A stretch of DNA of 64,000 nucleotides, taken from assembly GCF_019703305.1 (NCBI RefSeq), contig NZ_AP024814.1, forward strand, positions 1,240,001 to 1,304,000, in the 5' to 3' direction. The position numbers were made by a program, and so were the translations under genes. The stretch comes from Helicobacter sp. NHP19-003. GTDB lineage: Bacteria > Campylobacterota > Campylobacteria > Campylobacterales > Helicobacteraceae. Every line of letters begins with the position of its first letter. The stretch's first letter is position 1. The notes beneath the pieces are model-generated. The model did not search any database and was not told where the DNA came from. It saw only the letters and a program-made list of their open reading frames with translations. Below are positions 54,670 through 62,336 of the stretch, one piece after another.

Positions 54670-54900
54670 ATGGGCTACAAAGAGCGGTTAAAATTAGAGT
54701 TTGACCTTATGAAAGTCTTGGTGGTGGTTTTTTTGACGGCGTTGTTTAGTGCCACGGCTTATGGGTTTGTCCATTACGACACCTTGACCCGCACGCAGTT
54801 TGTGTTTTTTTGCTGTGGGCTGGGTTTTCTCATTGTGGGCTTGTGTGTGTTGTTCACAAAGGCCTTTAGCATTTTGCGCAAGATGGAAAGGTTGGAATGA
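54670..54900 (+). CDS. Small phage membrane protein
   Basis: 76 residues with two membrane helices (LMKVLVVVFLTALFSATAYG and FVFFCCGLGFLIVGLCVLF). GGGAGAG precedes the ATG. Its stop overlaps the next short gene, indicating an operon. Two-helix size would suit a holin-like role, but nothing confirms it. Confidence 0.55.
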   Translation: MGYKERLKLEFDLMKVLVVVFLTALFSATAYGFVHYDTLTRTQFVFFCCGLGFLIVGLCVLFTKAFSILRKMERLE

Positions 54901-55034
54901 TGGGACAATTTTTATTTGGACTTTTTGGGATTCTTGGATTTGTGGGGCCTGTCTTTTATTTTCTGTGGCTTTTGGATCGGGACGAGAAAAGACGCGAAAA
55001 GGAAGAAGCCGCCAAAAGGAAAAGTAGCCCCTAG
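54897..55034 (+). CDS. Very small membrane protein
   Basis: 45 residues: hydrophobic GQFLFGLFGILGFVGPVFYF followed by a charged tail (DRDEKRREKEEAAKRK). It overlaps the stop of the preceding gene by four bases. Pattern is like small phage membrane anchors; no family recognised. Confidence 0.5.
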   Translation: MMGQFLFGLFGILGFVGPVFYFLWLLDRDEKRREKEEAAKRKSSP

Positions 55035-55047
55035 CTTTAGCTCTGTG

Positions 55048-55476
55048 TCAACGCCGGATTAAGGTGGTCGCCACTTGTTTGAGGATTTCCTGTCCGCCAA
55101 GACCATCGGGGGCCAGAAGCGCCTCGATCTCTTGGTGCAAATGAGGGGTGGGTTTGCCCGCATCGTCAAAGGGCAGGTAACGCCGTTGGGGGATGTTCCT
55201 TCGCGGGTAACCAAGTTGGTGTACCCGCGCATAGGGCAAGTTCACCTGTGTGCGCACAGACTGCCCCACAATGTCCACCCGCGCCGAGCTCCGCAAAAGC
55301 CCCGTTTGCTCCAAAATCGGCTTATAGGGGTAGCGCCGCCCGGCCAACGAGGCGGGTTTGAGGGCTTGCCACCTTTTCAAGGTGAGGGGGTCTCTTTGTT
55401 GCTCGAAGCTTTGGCGAATCTGCGCCTCCACGCAATGTTTGATCTCGTGTAAAAGAATGCTTGTTTCCATGTCCAA
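55048..55476 (-). CDS. Mu gpG-like virion morphogenesis/tail completion protein
   Basis: 142 residues. KRWQALKPASLAGRRYPYKP, ILEQTGLLRSSARVD and YARVHQLGYPRRNIPQRRYL follow the phage virion-morphogenesis (gpG) family. It is the last gene of the minus-strand phage block and converges on the plus-strand block. Confidence 0.75.
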   Translation of the reverse strand: MDMETSILLHEIKHCVEAQIRQSFEQQRDPLTLKRWQALKPASLAGRRYPYKPILEQTGLLRSSARVDIVGQSVRTQVNLPYARVHQLGYPRRNIPQRRYLPFDDAGKPTPHLHQEIEALLAPDGLGGQEILKQVATTLIRR

Positions 55477-55599
55477 AAAACCTGTGAATCTAAGTTTCGC
55501 TTAAGCCAACTATGCTTACTATTCCTTTGCCGCCGTTTTTTGCAACCTTTGGCCTTCTTAACCTTCCGTTCCTACAAACCTATAAAACCGCATAAAATC

Positions 55600-57165
55600 C
55601 TATAAAATCCTATCAATAGAAAAAAATTTAAGCGGTTTTTGTTGTATTCCTGTTTCAACCATGCTAGTTACTAGCTGACTTTTTGACAAATCAACCAATA
55701 GAGCCGTCATGTCCGCAGGCGTAAATTCAGTGGGAACTCCACTTACTAAATGCTTGACAAGATTGACACTTGCGTTAAAATCTCTATCCATTGCCATACC
55801 GCAAGCATCACACCTATAAACTCTATCGTTTAGTGTTAAGTCCGCCTTTTTATTGCCACAATTAGAGCAAGTTTTAGAGCTTGGATAAAAGGCATCGGCT
55901 CGTAAAATTTCCCGCCCATAATACTTCGCTTTATAGTCCAAAAGCGTGTTAAAAGCGGAGATACTGACATCGCTAAGGGCTTTGGCTAGTTTGGAGTTTT
56001 TAAGCATATTCTTTACTTTTAAACTTTCTAGGCAAAGGGTTTTAGCGTGCCTAATTAGGGCGGTGCTTAACTTGTGTAAAAGGTCTGTGCGTATGTTGGC
56101 AATACGGGTGTGTAATCGATTCAGCCGCAAGCTGGCTTTAAGAAAATTAGCGGATTTTCTAGTCTTATCACCTTTGGTTTTCGGGAGGCAAGCAGAATGC
56201 TTGCTTTTCTTAGAAACTTGCCGACTAAGTCTTTTAAGCCGTCTTGTCAGCCTATTTAAGGGCTTGGGGGCGAAAATTTGTAAGCCATTAGATAGACTAG
56301 CAAAGGCTTTAAGCCTTCTTGGCAGAAATCCCACTCGTCTTTAGCGGGTGGGATGAATGCCACTAATTCGTGATACAATATCTCCATACATTTGTATCTA
56401 CGGCAGGAAGTGCCGAAAGTTACGCCTTTGGAGATACGATGTGTGAGACCTGTAGGGAATGCGTTGGAGCTCAAACTCTGTAAAATCCCTACTATAGGGC
56501 ACAGAGCGAGAACCAAACTCTCCCTACGGGCAACATCGGCCAAGGAAGCCAAAATGTCTTTAGCATTTGGGTACTTCACTCCCGGTATCTACGCCTAGCG
56601 TGTGGTTATTCTTTATGGGCTTATGCGTGCGGTTAAACTCCTCTTGTGTAATGTCTGTTTGGATTGAAACAAAAAACTTATCGCCTCTTTGCGTGATGGT
56701 CGCCCCATTGATTTTACCTTTAAGTCTTAGTTTTTCGGTCATTTTGATTTTAGGCAAATTGGGGATTTTGAGATAATCTTTTGTGTCGCCTTGAATGACT
56801 TTAATGGCATCGCCCCCGATGTAAAAGCTCCCTTGATATTCTCTTTTGCGTTTAAAGCGGGGGTAGCTCACCTTGCCAAGTTTTAAATCTTTAAAGAATT
56901 TTTGAAACGCTAAGTTTAAATGTATGAAAGGCTGTGCTGTAGCATATTTGGTAACTTCGTACACGAAAGGGTAAGTTGTTTTTTTAAGGGCGTTAAACTC
57001 TTTCTTTAGGGCAAAGTGGTTAGATTTTATGCCATTTTCGTAGTTTTCTTTCCATTTTGCCAAGCCCCAATTATAGGCTAATCTAGCACAGCCCATCGCC
57101 TTTTTAAAATGGGTTTGGGATTTGTTGTTGGGCTGTAATTCAATCTTGTGGCTTAGGGCAAACAT
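55600..57165 (-). pseudogene. tnpB: tnpB of a second family, interrupted by a mini-element
   Basis: N-terminal part 57165-56581 (MFALSHKIELQPNNKSQTHF up to LGVDTG) and C-terminal part 56313-55600 (LKAFASLSNG on) are separated by 267 bp. Removing 56314-56580 restores VDTGLKAFASL without loss. RuvC and zinc residues are all present (GVDTG, CLESLKV, CSNCGNK, CDACG, DRDFNASVN). It differs strongly from the TnpB of copies 1 and 2. Confidence 0.85.
56314..56580 (+). mobile_element. Non-autonomous IS605-family mini-element, possible free omega RNA
   Basis: Inserted after TTTAAG (56308-56313). The left end matches the IS605 copies (GGCAGAAATCCCACTCGTCT, hairpin 56330-56352). The right end resembles their tnpB tail and terminal hairpin (AAGCC..GTCTTTAGC..TGGGT..TTCAC), with a relic of the tnpB C-terminus (SYAFGD, compare SYACGD). 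A TACAAT box at 56374-56379 could drive an RNA covering hairpin CGGCAGGAAGTGCCG to the right end. No transposase gene remains. Confidence 0.75.
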
Positions 57166-57289
57166 TGCGGCTATTTTAGCAAATTTTGGGGTGTTTTTTG
57201 TGGTGATAACCTATAAAGAATTTGTATAGTTTTATAGATTTTTATAGATTTTATGTTGCTGTTTCTAGCCCCTCCTAACCTTAGCCCCA

Positions 57290-57907
57290 CTAGGGGCCAA
57301 CATTTTCGTGCAACACCCCCTCTGTGAGCCCCGCAAAGCCTTTGTAAAGCTCGAGCAAAAACCACTTGTCAAAGCCGTGTTCGGCCGCCCAATCTTTCAG
57401 CACTAAATAATCCAGCCACACGTGCACAAGCCCACTAAAGCCCTCGATGTCAAGGCGTGTGGCCAAGTTAAAGCCCTGCAAGATTTCTAAGATTTCGGGG
57501 TCGTTGCTGTGTGTGGGGGCCAAGAGCTTGGCCCCGCTTAAGAGCAAGGCCTGCTCTTTGACTAGGGCTTCAAGGGTGCTTTTTTTTTGGCTAAAAGCGC
57601 TCTTGAGCGCCTCGTCTGTGAAGTTTAAAAACTCGGCGGTTTTGCCATTGGCCTTCAAGTTTTCTAAAAATTCCGCCTCCTTGCCTGCCTCCTTGTGGCT
57701 GGTGCAGACCAAATTTTGCGCGATGATCGTGTATTGGTGCTCGATGAAGGCCATCATCCCAAGGGGGGTGTCGGCGTTCTTGGCCAGCTCTAGGCTCTTT
57801 TGTTCTTGTGGGTCATTTTTGGCGTAAAAGCGAAAATCGCATTTCACGCCCTCTAAATCCACGCTAAACTCCATGAAATTGCGCTCCAATTTAAAAACTT
57901 GAGTCAT
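57290..57907 (-). CDS. Phage protein, possibly tail assembly related
   Basis: 205 residues, mostly acidic helices; starts MTQVFKLERNFMEFSVDLEG. In tail clusters a protein of this size often follows tail-tube genes as an assembly chaperone. I do not recognise the family itself. It is nine bases from the next upstream gene. Confidence 0.5.
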   Translation of the reverse strand: MTQVFKLERNFMEFSVDLEGVKCDFRFYAKNDPQEQKSLELAKNADTPLGMMAFIEHQYTIIAQNLVCTSHKEAGKEAEFLENLKANGKTAEFLNFTDEALKSAFSQKKSTLEALVKEQALLLSGAKLLAPTHSNDPEILEILQGFNLATRLDIEGFSGLVHVWLDYLVLKDWAAEHGFDKWFLLELYKGFAGLTEGVLHENVGP

Positions 57908-57916
57908 GAAAAGCTC

Positions 57917-58858
57917 CTATGATCTTAGTGAGGTTTGTGTGATGTCGGTGGCAGCGAGCCACGCCTTAAAAGCGCAAATGGCCGTAGCGGCCTCTTGCGC
58001 TGGGGGCTTTTGGATGGGATATCGACTATCATTAAAGAGGGGGTCGTAGTCTGTGGGCAGGGGGTAGTCTCCTGCCAGCGCAGGGGCCGCCTCAAAGGCG
58101 TGCTTGATGAAGGCGTTGTCGGACAAGATTTGGGGCAGGTTTTTAATCTCAAACACACAAGAGGGGTCTTTTTGCATGGCCTGCAACTGCGCGCGCATGG
58201 CCTGTGCGCTGGCCGCATTTTTGAGCATGTCAACTCGGATGGGAAGCGCGCTCAAATCACACCCACTCACCCCCTTATTGTAAGCAAACGCCCACAGCTT
58301 GGCCAAGTCTTCAAGCGGGGGGGTGTAGTGCCGGATAAAGGCGTTGAAGAGCACGGCGACCTTGTCTTGGGCCCTTTTCTGGACTTGGCGTTTTGAATCG
58401 GTGTCTAGCATCGCTTGGGGGGCAGTGCAAGTGAACCACTCCTCATAGCTCAAGCCCAGCACACTGTGATTAAAGTACACATTGACACACGCCCCCGCTT
58501 GATTCATTTTTTGATCTGCCTCTTGGGCGTGGGTTGTGAAATAGTTCACCGCGTTTTCGTAATCGCTTTGGCCTGTGAGTTTGTGGTAGATGAAGTTGCT
58601 TAAAAGACGCTCCAAACCGCCCCCAAACTCTGTGATGGGGGCGAAGTCCACGCCCTTTAGGGCATTGGCGCACAACGCAACCGCGCTGAGGGCATCCAAG
58701 CCCTGCATGTAGGCGCTAAAGGCCTGATCATTGAGGTTCACCTGCTGGCCGTATTCGTGAAATGCAGGGAAATTGAAAAGCCCGATCACGCGATCCATCA
58801 TCGAGCCGATCGCCCCTTGGCGATCTTGCAATTTTTGATAAACTTGTGTTTTTGTCAA
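57917..58858 (-). CDS. Phage protein, paralogue of the neighbouring upstream gene
   Basis: 313 residues. YMQGLDALSAVALCANALKG, VDFAPI and the end AATAICAFKAWLAATDI line up with FLNGLDSITILALFFRAFAG, CDLAPL and TTRAVLSGFRAWLSWADL of the next gene, so the two arose by tandem duplication. No known family. Probably tail or baseplate associated by position. Confidence 0.55.
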   Translation of the reverse strand: MTKTQVYQKLQDRQGAIGSMMDRVIGLFNFPAFHEYGQQVNLNDQAFSAYMQGLDALSAVALCANALKGVDFAPITEFGGGLERLLSNFIYHKLTGQSDYENAVNYFTTHAQEADQKMNQAGACVNVYFNHSVLGLSYEEWFTCTAPQAMLDTDSKRQVQKRAQDKVAVLFNAFIRHYTPPLEDLAKLWAFAYNKGVSGCDLSALPIRVDMLKNAASAQAMRAQLQAMQKDPSCVFEIKNLPQILSDNAFIKHAFEAAPALAGDYPLPTDYDPLFNDSRYPIQKPPAQEAATAICAFKAWLAATDITQTSLRS

Positions 58859-58867
58859 GCAAACTCC

Positions 58868-59969
58868 TTACATGATGTCTATTTTGTCTAGCCCCACGAG
58901 GCTTAAATCCGCCCACGAAAGCCACGCCCTAAACCCGCTAAGCACCGCGCGCGTGGTTGCATCATCTAGGGGCACCTGTAGGTCATTTCCTGCGAAAACG
59001 CCCCCCACGCTGGCCGTTTGCACAAAGTCCGGGGTGATGGGCGGGCAGGCGCTCAAGACCTCCCTTTGGAAAAACAAGCGCTGCGCCATGCCAAAAAGCA
59101 CGCCCAAATCAAAGACCCGATGCGCGCCCATTAAAGAAACGACCACCCCCTGCTGGCGATCCACCTCTTCAAACGATTTAAGAATTTGGGCGCGCAGTTG
59201 GTCCACCACCTTTGCAGGCCCTAGCATCTTAGCGCGGATCATCACCGCCTCATCTAGGGTGCAAGAGGACATTTGGAGTGGGAGATTCTGGGGGTCCGCA
59301 CAAAGCTGGGCCCCATAGGCCTTAGCCCCGTCTAGGGGTTTGATGTGGTGTTTGCAAAAAACGCCAAAGCGCGAGGCGATGGTGGCCATCTTGCTCTCCA
59401 GCGCCACGCCCGCCGGGCCCTGTGCGGCCTGTGGGTCCATCAAATGCAGCATCGATGCGTGCCATCCTAGCCCATTTTCTAGGTAGTCGTTGATGGCTAG
59501 CCGGGCCAAATCCCATTTGCTTTGGCTAAACCACGGCTCATCCTGCGCGTGCTGGGCATACAAGATGGGCAAGACATAAAGGCCTTGTTGGTAAAGGGCA
59601 TTGCCCACCAACGCAAGCTTATTGCTAAACACCACCGCCAAAAGGGGGGCTAGATCGCAACCTGCAAAGGCGCGGAAAAACAACGCCAAGATTGTGATCG
59701 AATCTAGGCCGTTTAAAAACGCTTCAAAATCCTGCAGATTTTGCGCATCTACACGGGCACTGCTTGTGCCCTCTAGATATTGCAAGCACACCGCGCCCTC
59801 GTAGTCCACGAAGGAAAAAGGCCGAAAATCCAGCCCCAGCTCCACACAATCGCGCGCGCGCTGGCGCGCTTTGGGTCAAGAGCCGTTGCACCCGGGCGCG
59901 CATCGATTGCAGGGCGCAAATCCGCCTGTCTAAAATTTCTAAAATGCGCTCTTGGGGGGTTTTATCCAT
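58868..59969 (-). pseudogene. Phage protein, tandem paralogue, frameshifted in a CG repeat
   Basis: The start ATG at 59969 overlaps the tail-tube stop and encodes MDKTPQERILEILDRRICAL then SMRARVQRLLTQSAPARAR. The frame is lost at (CG)5, 59851-59860. One more CG unit would join it to DCVELGLDFRPFSFVDYEGA and the remaining 320 residues, which are open to 58868. As sequenced only a GTG at 59845 could start the large part. The gene may be switchable or newly broken. Confidence 0.5.
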
Positions 59970-60759
59970 GCACTGCTTGGACATCCAAGCTGGGTTCTAA
60001 GGCTTTTGTCCTGTCCCTGTTGGCTTGGACTTGGGAGGCCTCAATGTGCCCTGCGCTGATGGCCGCGTTTTCCAAGTTCTCCACCATCGCCTCCAAATCG
60101 TTGTCATCGCTAGGCGCTTTTGCAGAGGTGGGGCTGGGCTGGGGGCTGGAGGGCTTGGGCTCGGACATTTTAGTGGGGCTGGGCGTGGGCGCGTCTGACT
60201 CGTCCACAGAGTAGTAAGTGTACACGCCCTGATCACTGGCCACACACGCGCCGCTCAAACTCAACGAACTAAACTCTTCAGCCAAGAGGTTCAAGTCGCC
60301 ATCTAAACTCAAATTGACCTCGTAAAAGATCGCATGCACACTCCTGCCCATCACGGGCCGTCCGATGAACTCCAAACGGCAGGCGGCCTGCTCGCTTTTG
60401 CTGCCCGCTTGTAGGCTTTTGATGGTGGTGTCCTTCGTGGCCACGCCCCCATAGGGCAGGCTTTCGCCCTTTTTGACGACCGATTCGTGCACATAAGAGC
60501 CCAGCACAAGGCTTAAAGCCTCGATGCTGAAGTTGTTCCCCTTGATCTTTAGGGTGGTGTTTTCCTCCGTGATGACTTCGGCGAGTTTCTGCTTCGCCCC
60601 ATTGGCGCGGGTCCAGGCCGTGGTCTTTTGGCTGTCCTTGCTGAGCGTGAGCTCCAAACACCCAATGTCGATCCGCTGGGTTTCATCAGCCACGCCATTA
60701 ACAAGGGGGATCACAAACAGCGATCCGCCCCCGAAATACAAATTGTCTTTTTGACTCAT
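59962..60759 (-). CDS. Probable phage tail-tube protein
   Basis: 265 residues. Beta-rich body (NLYFGGGSLFVIPLVNGVAD, LELTLSKDSQKTTAWTRANG, IGRPVMGRSVHAIFYEVNL) and an acidic proline/serine-rich tail. Position and size suit a tail-tube protein, but the family was not identified from a motif. The ATG at 60759 has GGAGC upstream. Its start overlaps the o-spanin stop by four bases. Confidence 0.5.
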   Translation of the reverse strand: MSQKDNLYFGGGSLFVIPLVNGVADETQRIDIGCLELTLSKDSQKTTAWTRANGAKQKLAEVITEENTTLKIKGNNFSIEALSLVLGSYVHESVVKKGESLPYGGVATKDTTIKSLQAGSKSEQAACRLEFIGRPVMGRSVHAIFYEVNLSLDGDLNLLAEEFSSLSLSGACVASDQGVYTYYSVDESDAPTPSPTKMSEPKPSSPQPSPTSAKAPSDDNDLEAMVENLENAAISAGHIEASQVQANRDRTKALEPSLDVQAVHG

Positions 60760-60986
60760 GATGCTCCTTTGTTTTGAGGTTGCTTGCCCTCTTTGCAAAA
60801 GCGCAAATCCTGCTCTAGCATTTCGGTGTAGATCAGCAAGACTTGGATGTTTGCGCTCAAAGAGGGGCTGGAGAGAGAGGGGCGCTCTAGTTTGGGGACA
60901 TTGCACTTCACGGGCACGAACACAGGCCGATACACGCGCATACAGCCACAGCACAAAAGCCCCAAAAGGGCGATGGCGGCTTTCAA
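60756..60986 (-). CDS. Outer-membrane lipoprotein spanin (Rz1-like)
   Basis: 76 residues from a TTG at 60986. Lipoprotein signal AAIALLGLLCCGC, then MRVYRPVFVPVKCNVPKLER and a short helix. This matches the small lipoprotein partner of i-spanin in two-component spanin lysis. A longer frame exists but runs antisense through the toxin-like cassette. No strong ribosome site is seen. Confidence 0.55.
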   Translation of the reverse strand: MKAAIALLGLLCCGCMRVYRPVFVPVKCNVPKLERPSLSSPSLSANIQVLLIYTEMLEQDLRFCKEGKQPQNKGAS

Positions 60987-60988
60987 GC

Positions 60989-61102
60989 TATAATGGGGAC
61001 GGATACCATGTCGTTTCTCTTTTTGGGTATTTGGAGAACGGCGCATCTTGCGCATCAGGGTTAAGGAGAGTAGCGGGCGACCTCCTAGAAAGGAGAAACG
61101 CC
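60989..61102 (+). promoter_or_regulatory. Cassette 1 promoter and leader
   Basis: TATAAT at 60989-60994. The leader contains GCGCATCTTGCGC-type hairpin and then CTCCT (61082-61086) paired with AGGAG (61091-61095) around AGAA, which would hide the ribosome-binding site of the peptide. Comparable anti-ribosome-site elements occur in cassettes 2 and 3. Confidence 0.6.
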
Positions 61103-61162
61103 ATGAAGTTCTTAATGCTTCTCGTGGTGATAGCGGCTTTACTACCCATGCCGCTATATTAG
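61103..61162 (+). CDS. Candidate type I toxin peptide, cassette 1
   Basis: 19 residues, MKFLMLLVVIAALLPMPLY, wholly hydrophobic after K2. AAGGAG lies eight bases upstream. Length and composition resemble Ibs-type peptides, and the end PLY compares with PLH of the two sister peptides. It runs opposite to the phage genes. Expression is unproven. Confidence 0.6.
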   Translation: MKFLMLLVVIAALLPMPLY

Positions 61163-61208
61163 CCCGAAAGGGGGGGCTCGCCTTAGGGCGGGTCCCGCCA
61201 CGAGAATC

Positions 61209-61214
61209 ATTGTA
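61209..61214 (-). promoter_or_regulatory. Antisense promoter of cassette 1
   Basis: Minus strand GGATACAAT 47 bases past the peptide stop. Transcription from here crosses the 3' hairpin and the peptide gene in antisense. The same block occurs in cassette 3 and, as GGCACAAT, in cassette 2. Confidence 0.55.
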
Positions 61215-61236
61215 TCCTTTAAAATCTAAAGAAACC

Positions 61237-61279
61237 ATTAACGGGAAACTCGCGTTAAAGAAACGCCTCGCGTTTCTGC
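61237..61279. repeat. Cassette-end repeat, copy a
   Basis: ATTAACGG, then CGCGTTAAAGAAACGC and the perfect hairpin GAAACGCCTCGCGTTTC (61260-61276), ending TTTCTGC. A near-identical block ends cassette 2. The loop and TTTCTGC resemble the IS605 left end. Confidence 0.7.
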
Positions 61280-61316
61280 GCGCATACAGCCACACAAGAG
61301 CAGACTTAAGAGCAAG
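61261..61316 (-). pseudogene. Truncated o-spanin signal peptide
   Basis: Minus strand TTG starts a second lipoprotein signal (LLLSLLLCGCMR), parallel to that of the complete o-spanin, but the frame then enters the cassette repeat (AETRGVSLTR). It is the remnant left by duplication of the cassette unit. Confidence 0.5.
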
Positions 61317-61317
61317 C

Positions 61318-61448
61318 TAGAATTTAGACATTTTGAGTAAAATGAAAACCGCACAAAGGTGAATCTCCTAATGGCAGTTGGAGTACTAAAGCAAGATGCT
61401 TTAGGGGTTGGGCGCATAGTGGGTGATGCGCTGATAGGAGGTTTCACA
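61318..61448 (+). promoter_or_regulatory. Cassette 2 promoter and leader
   Basis: TAGAAT at 61318-61323 (aligned to TATAAT of cassette 1 after the shared CAAGCTA); TAAAAT at 61338 is an alternative. CTCCTA (61365-61370) is complementary to TAGGAG (61435-61440), the ribosome site. Hairpins AAAGCA/TGCTTT and GCGCAT/ATGCGC lie between. Confidence 0.55.
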
Positions 61449-61496
61449 ATGCGCAGAATGCTGGCAATGGTTCTTTTAGCCATGCCATTACACTGA
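61449..61496 (+). CDS. Candidate type I toxin peptide, cassette 2
   Basis: 15 residues, MRRMLAMVLLAMPLH. TAGGAG lies eight bases upstream. The C-terminus AMPLH compares with PMPLY and AAPLH in the other cassettes although the codons differ, which suggests selection on the peptide. Confidence 0.55.
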   Translation: MRRMLAMVLLAMPLH

Positions 61497-61534
61497 TGAA
61501 ACGCCCCCCGCTTTAGGGGGGTCCCGCTATGGCC

Positions 61535-61540
61535 ATTGTG
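61535..61540 (-). promoter_or_regulatory. Antisense promoter of cassette 2
   Basis: Minus strand TGGCACAAT, 39 bases past the stop, at the same relative place as in cassettes 1 and 3. CACAAT is a weaker -10 box than TACAAT. A CCCCCC/GGGGGG hairpin lies between it and the peptide gene. Confidence 0.45.
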
Positions 61541-61574
61541 CCACCGCAAAACTTGCAAAACACTTAACCCAAGC

Positions 61575-61614
61575 ATTAACGGCCTCGCGTTAAAGAAACG
61601 CCTCGCGTTTCTGC
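61575..61614. repeat. Cassette-end repeat, copy b
   Basis: ATTAACGG, then CGCGTTAAAGAAACGC and hairpin GAAACGCCTCGCGTTTC (61595-61611), ending TTTCTGC and directly followed by CTTAAA, the inverse of the IS605 target TTTAAG. It changes the C-terminus of the i-spanin gene. Confidence 0.7.
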
Positions 61615-61956
61615 CTTAAATGTCTGCAAATCCTGCGCGATTTGGCTTAACTCTTGTTGCATTTGCACACAAGCTTTGGCCGTGGGGTTAGATTTGGGGG
61701 CGGTGGGGTTGTGGTGAGTTGGCCTGTGGCGGTATTTGCTCTCAATGGCTTCTTTAGCCGCTTGCAAATTCTCAATGTAGGTTTCTGTGGCGAGGTTTTG
61801 CTCCAAAATGGCCGCATTTTGCGCCTCTATGGCCGCCTTGCAAGTTTCGCGCTCCACCAAGAGCCTTTTTAAATACCAGCTGCACGCGCCCAAGGCCCCC
61901 AACAAAAGGGCTAGCGCTAGGGCAATGCCGATGCTCTTGGTGTCGATGCTAAACAT
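61576..61956 (-). CDS. Rz-like inner-membrane spanin with cassette-altered C-terminus
   Basis: 126 residues. One membrane helix (IGIALALALLLGALGACSWY) and a long charged helix with AAIEAQNAAILEQNLATETY. The final residues AETRGVSLTRGR are encoded by the cassette repeat, so the native end after LQTFK has been replaced. The partner o-spanin lies beyond cassettes 2 and 1. Confidence 0.6.
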   Translation of the reverse strand: MFSIDTKSIGIALALALLLGALGACSWYLKRLLVERETCKAAIEAQNAAILEQNLATETYIENLQAAKEAIESKYRHRPTHHNPTAPKSNPTAKACVQMQQELSQIAQDLQTFKAETRGVSLTRGR

Positions 61957-61962
61957 GGAGGC

Positions 61963-62046
61963 CTACCTAAACGCCGCCCAAACAAAAAAGAGCAACACCG
62001 CGCCTAAAGCGCTGCATAAGAGGATGATCACTTTTTTAGAGTCCAT
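61963..62046 (-). CDS. 27-residue membrane peptide of the lysis cluster
   Basis: MDSKKVIILLCSALGAVLLF then FVWAAFR. AAAGGA lies before the ATG, and the stop is seven bases before the i-spanin gene. A small membrane protein in this place could modulate the holin; function not known. Confidence 0.5.
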   Translation of the reverse strand: MDSKKVIILLCSALGAVLLFFVWAAFR

Positions 62047-62093
62047 GTTTTTCCTTTTGACATTGATTAAGTGGGGATTTTGTGTGGTTTGTG

Positions 62094-62231
62094 TATAGTG
62101 GGATTGAGCGGATACAAGGCATTTTCCCCTTTCGGCTACTTTGGATAACGCAAGGCGTTTTAGGCAGCGAAGGCATAGAACTAGCGGGTTAGGGCAATGT
62201 AGGGGAAGGCATTCCAGAAGGGAGAAATGCC
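62094..62231 (+). promoter_or_regulatory. Cassette 3 promoter and leader
   Basis: TATAGT at 62094-62099. The leader has AACGCAAGGCGTT-type hairpin, GGGTTAGGG as in the other cassettes, and the stem GGCATT (62208-62213)/AATGCC (62226-62231) that holds the ribosome site AAGGGAG in its loop and abuts the ATG. Confidence 0.6.
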
Positions 62232-62291
62232 ATGAAACTCGTTTTTGTCTTGTTTTTGGTGTTTGTGGTGTTAGCCGCGCCACTACACTAA
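62232..62291 (+). CDS. Candidate type I toxin peptide, cassette 3
   Basis: 19 residues, MKLVFVLFLVFVVLAAPLH. It closely resembles Ibs-type toxins in length and character (MK start, all hydrophobic, polar last residue). Located between the holin and the 27-residue peptide gene, on the opposite strand. Confidence 0.62.
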   Translation: MKLVFVLFLVFVVLAAPLH

Positions 62292-62304
62292 AGGCTAGGG
62301 GGGT

Positions 62305-62320
62305 CCCCTTCGGGGGACTG
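62305..62320 (+). terminator. 3' hairpin of cassette 3
   Basis: GTCCCC/GGGGAC with loop TTCG; equivalents follow cassettes 1 (GCCTTAGGGC) and 2 (CCCCCC/GGGGGG). No U run follows, so it may stabilise rather than terminate. Confidence 0.45.
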
Positions 62321-62336
62321 GACTCAAGACGAGTTG

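Larger units (their letters stand above)
55575..57253. mobile_element. tnpB-only insertion element with A/T-rich inverted ends
   Basis: A tnpB gene without tnpA is flanked by CATAAAATCCTATAAAATCC near 55592 and its imperfect inverse (complement of TTTTATAGATTTTTATAG) near 57225-57253. It sits between phage genes. The end sequence at 57170-57280 recurs at 37940-38062. Exact borders cannot be fixed by eye. Confidence 0.6.

Noticed and set aside
60758-61162. 134-codon plus-strand frame ending in the cassette 1 peptide
   Set aside because: Most of it is the complement of the o-spanin gene and of the leader; the ribosome site and comparison with cassettes 2 and 3 support only the last 19 codons.
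61963-62283. 106-codon minus-strand frame upstream of the i-spanin gene
   Set aside because: Its 5' three quarters are antisense to cassette 3; the ATG at 62046 with AAAGGA explains a 27-residue protein better.
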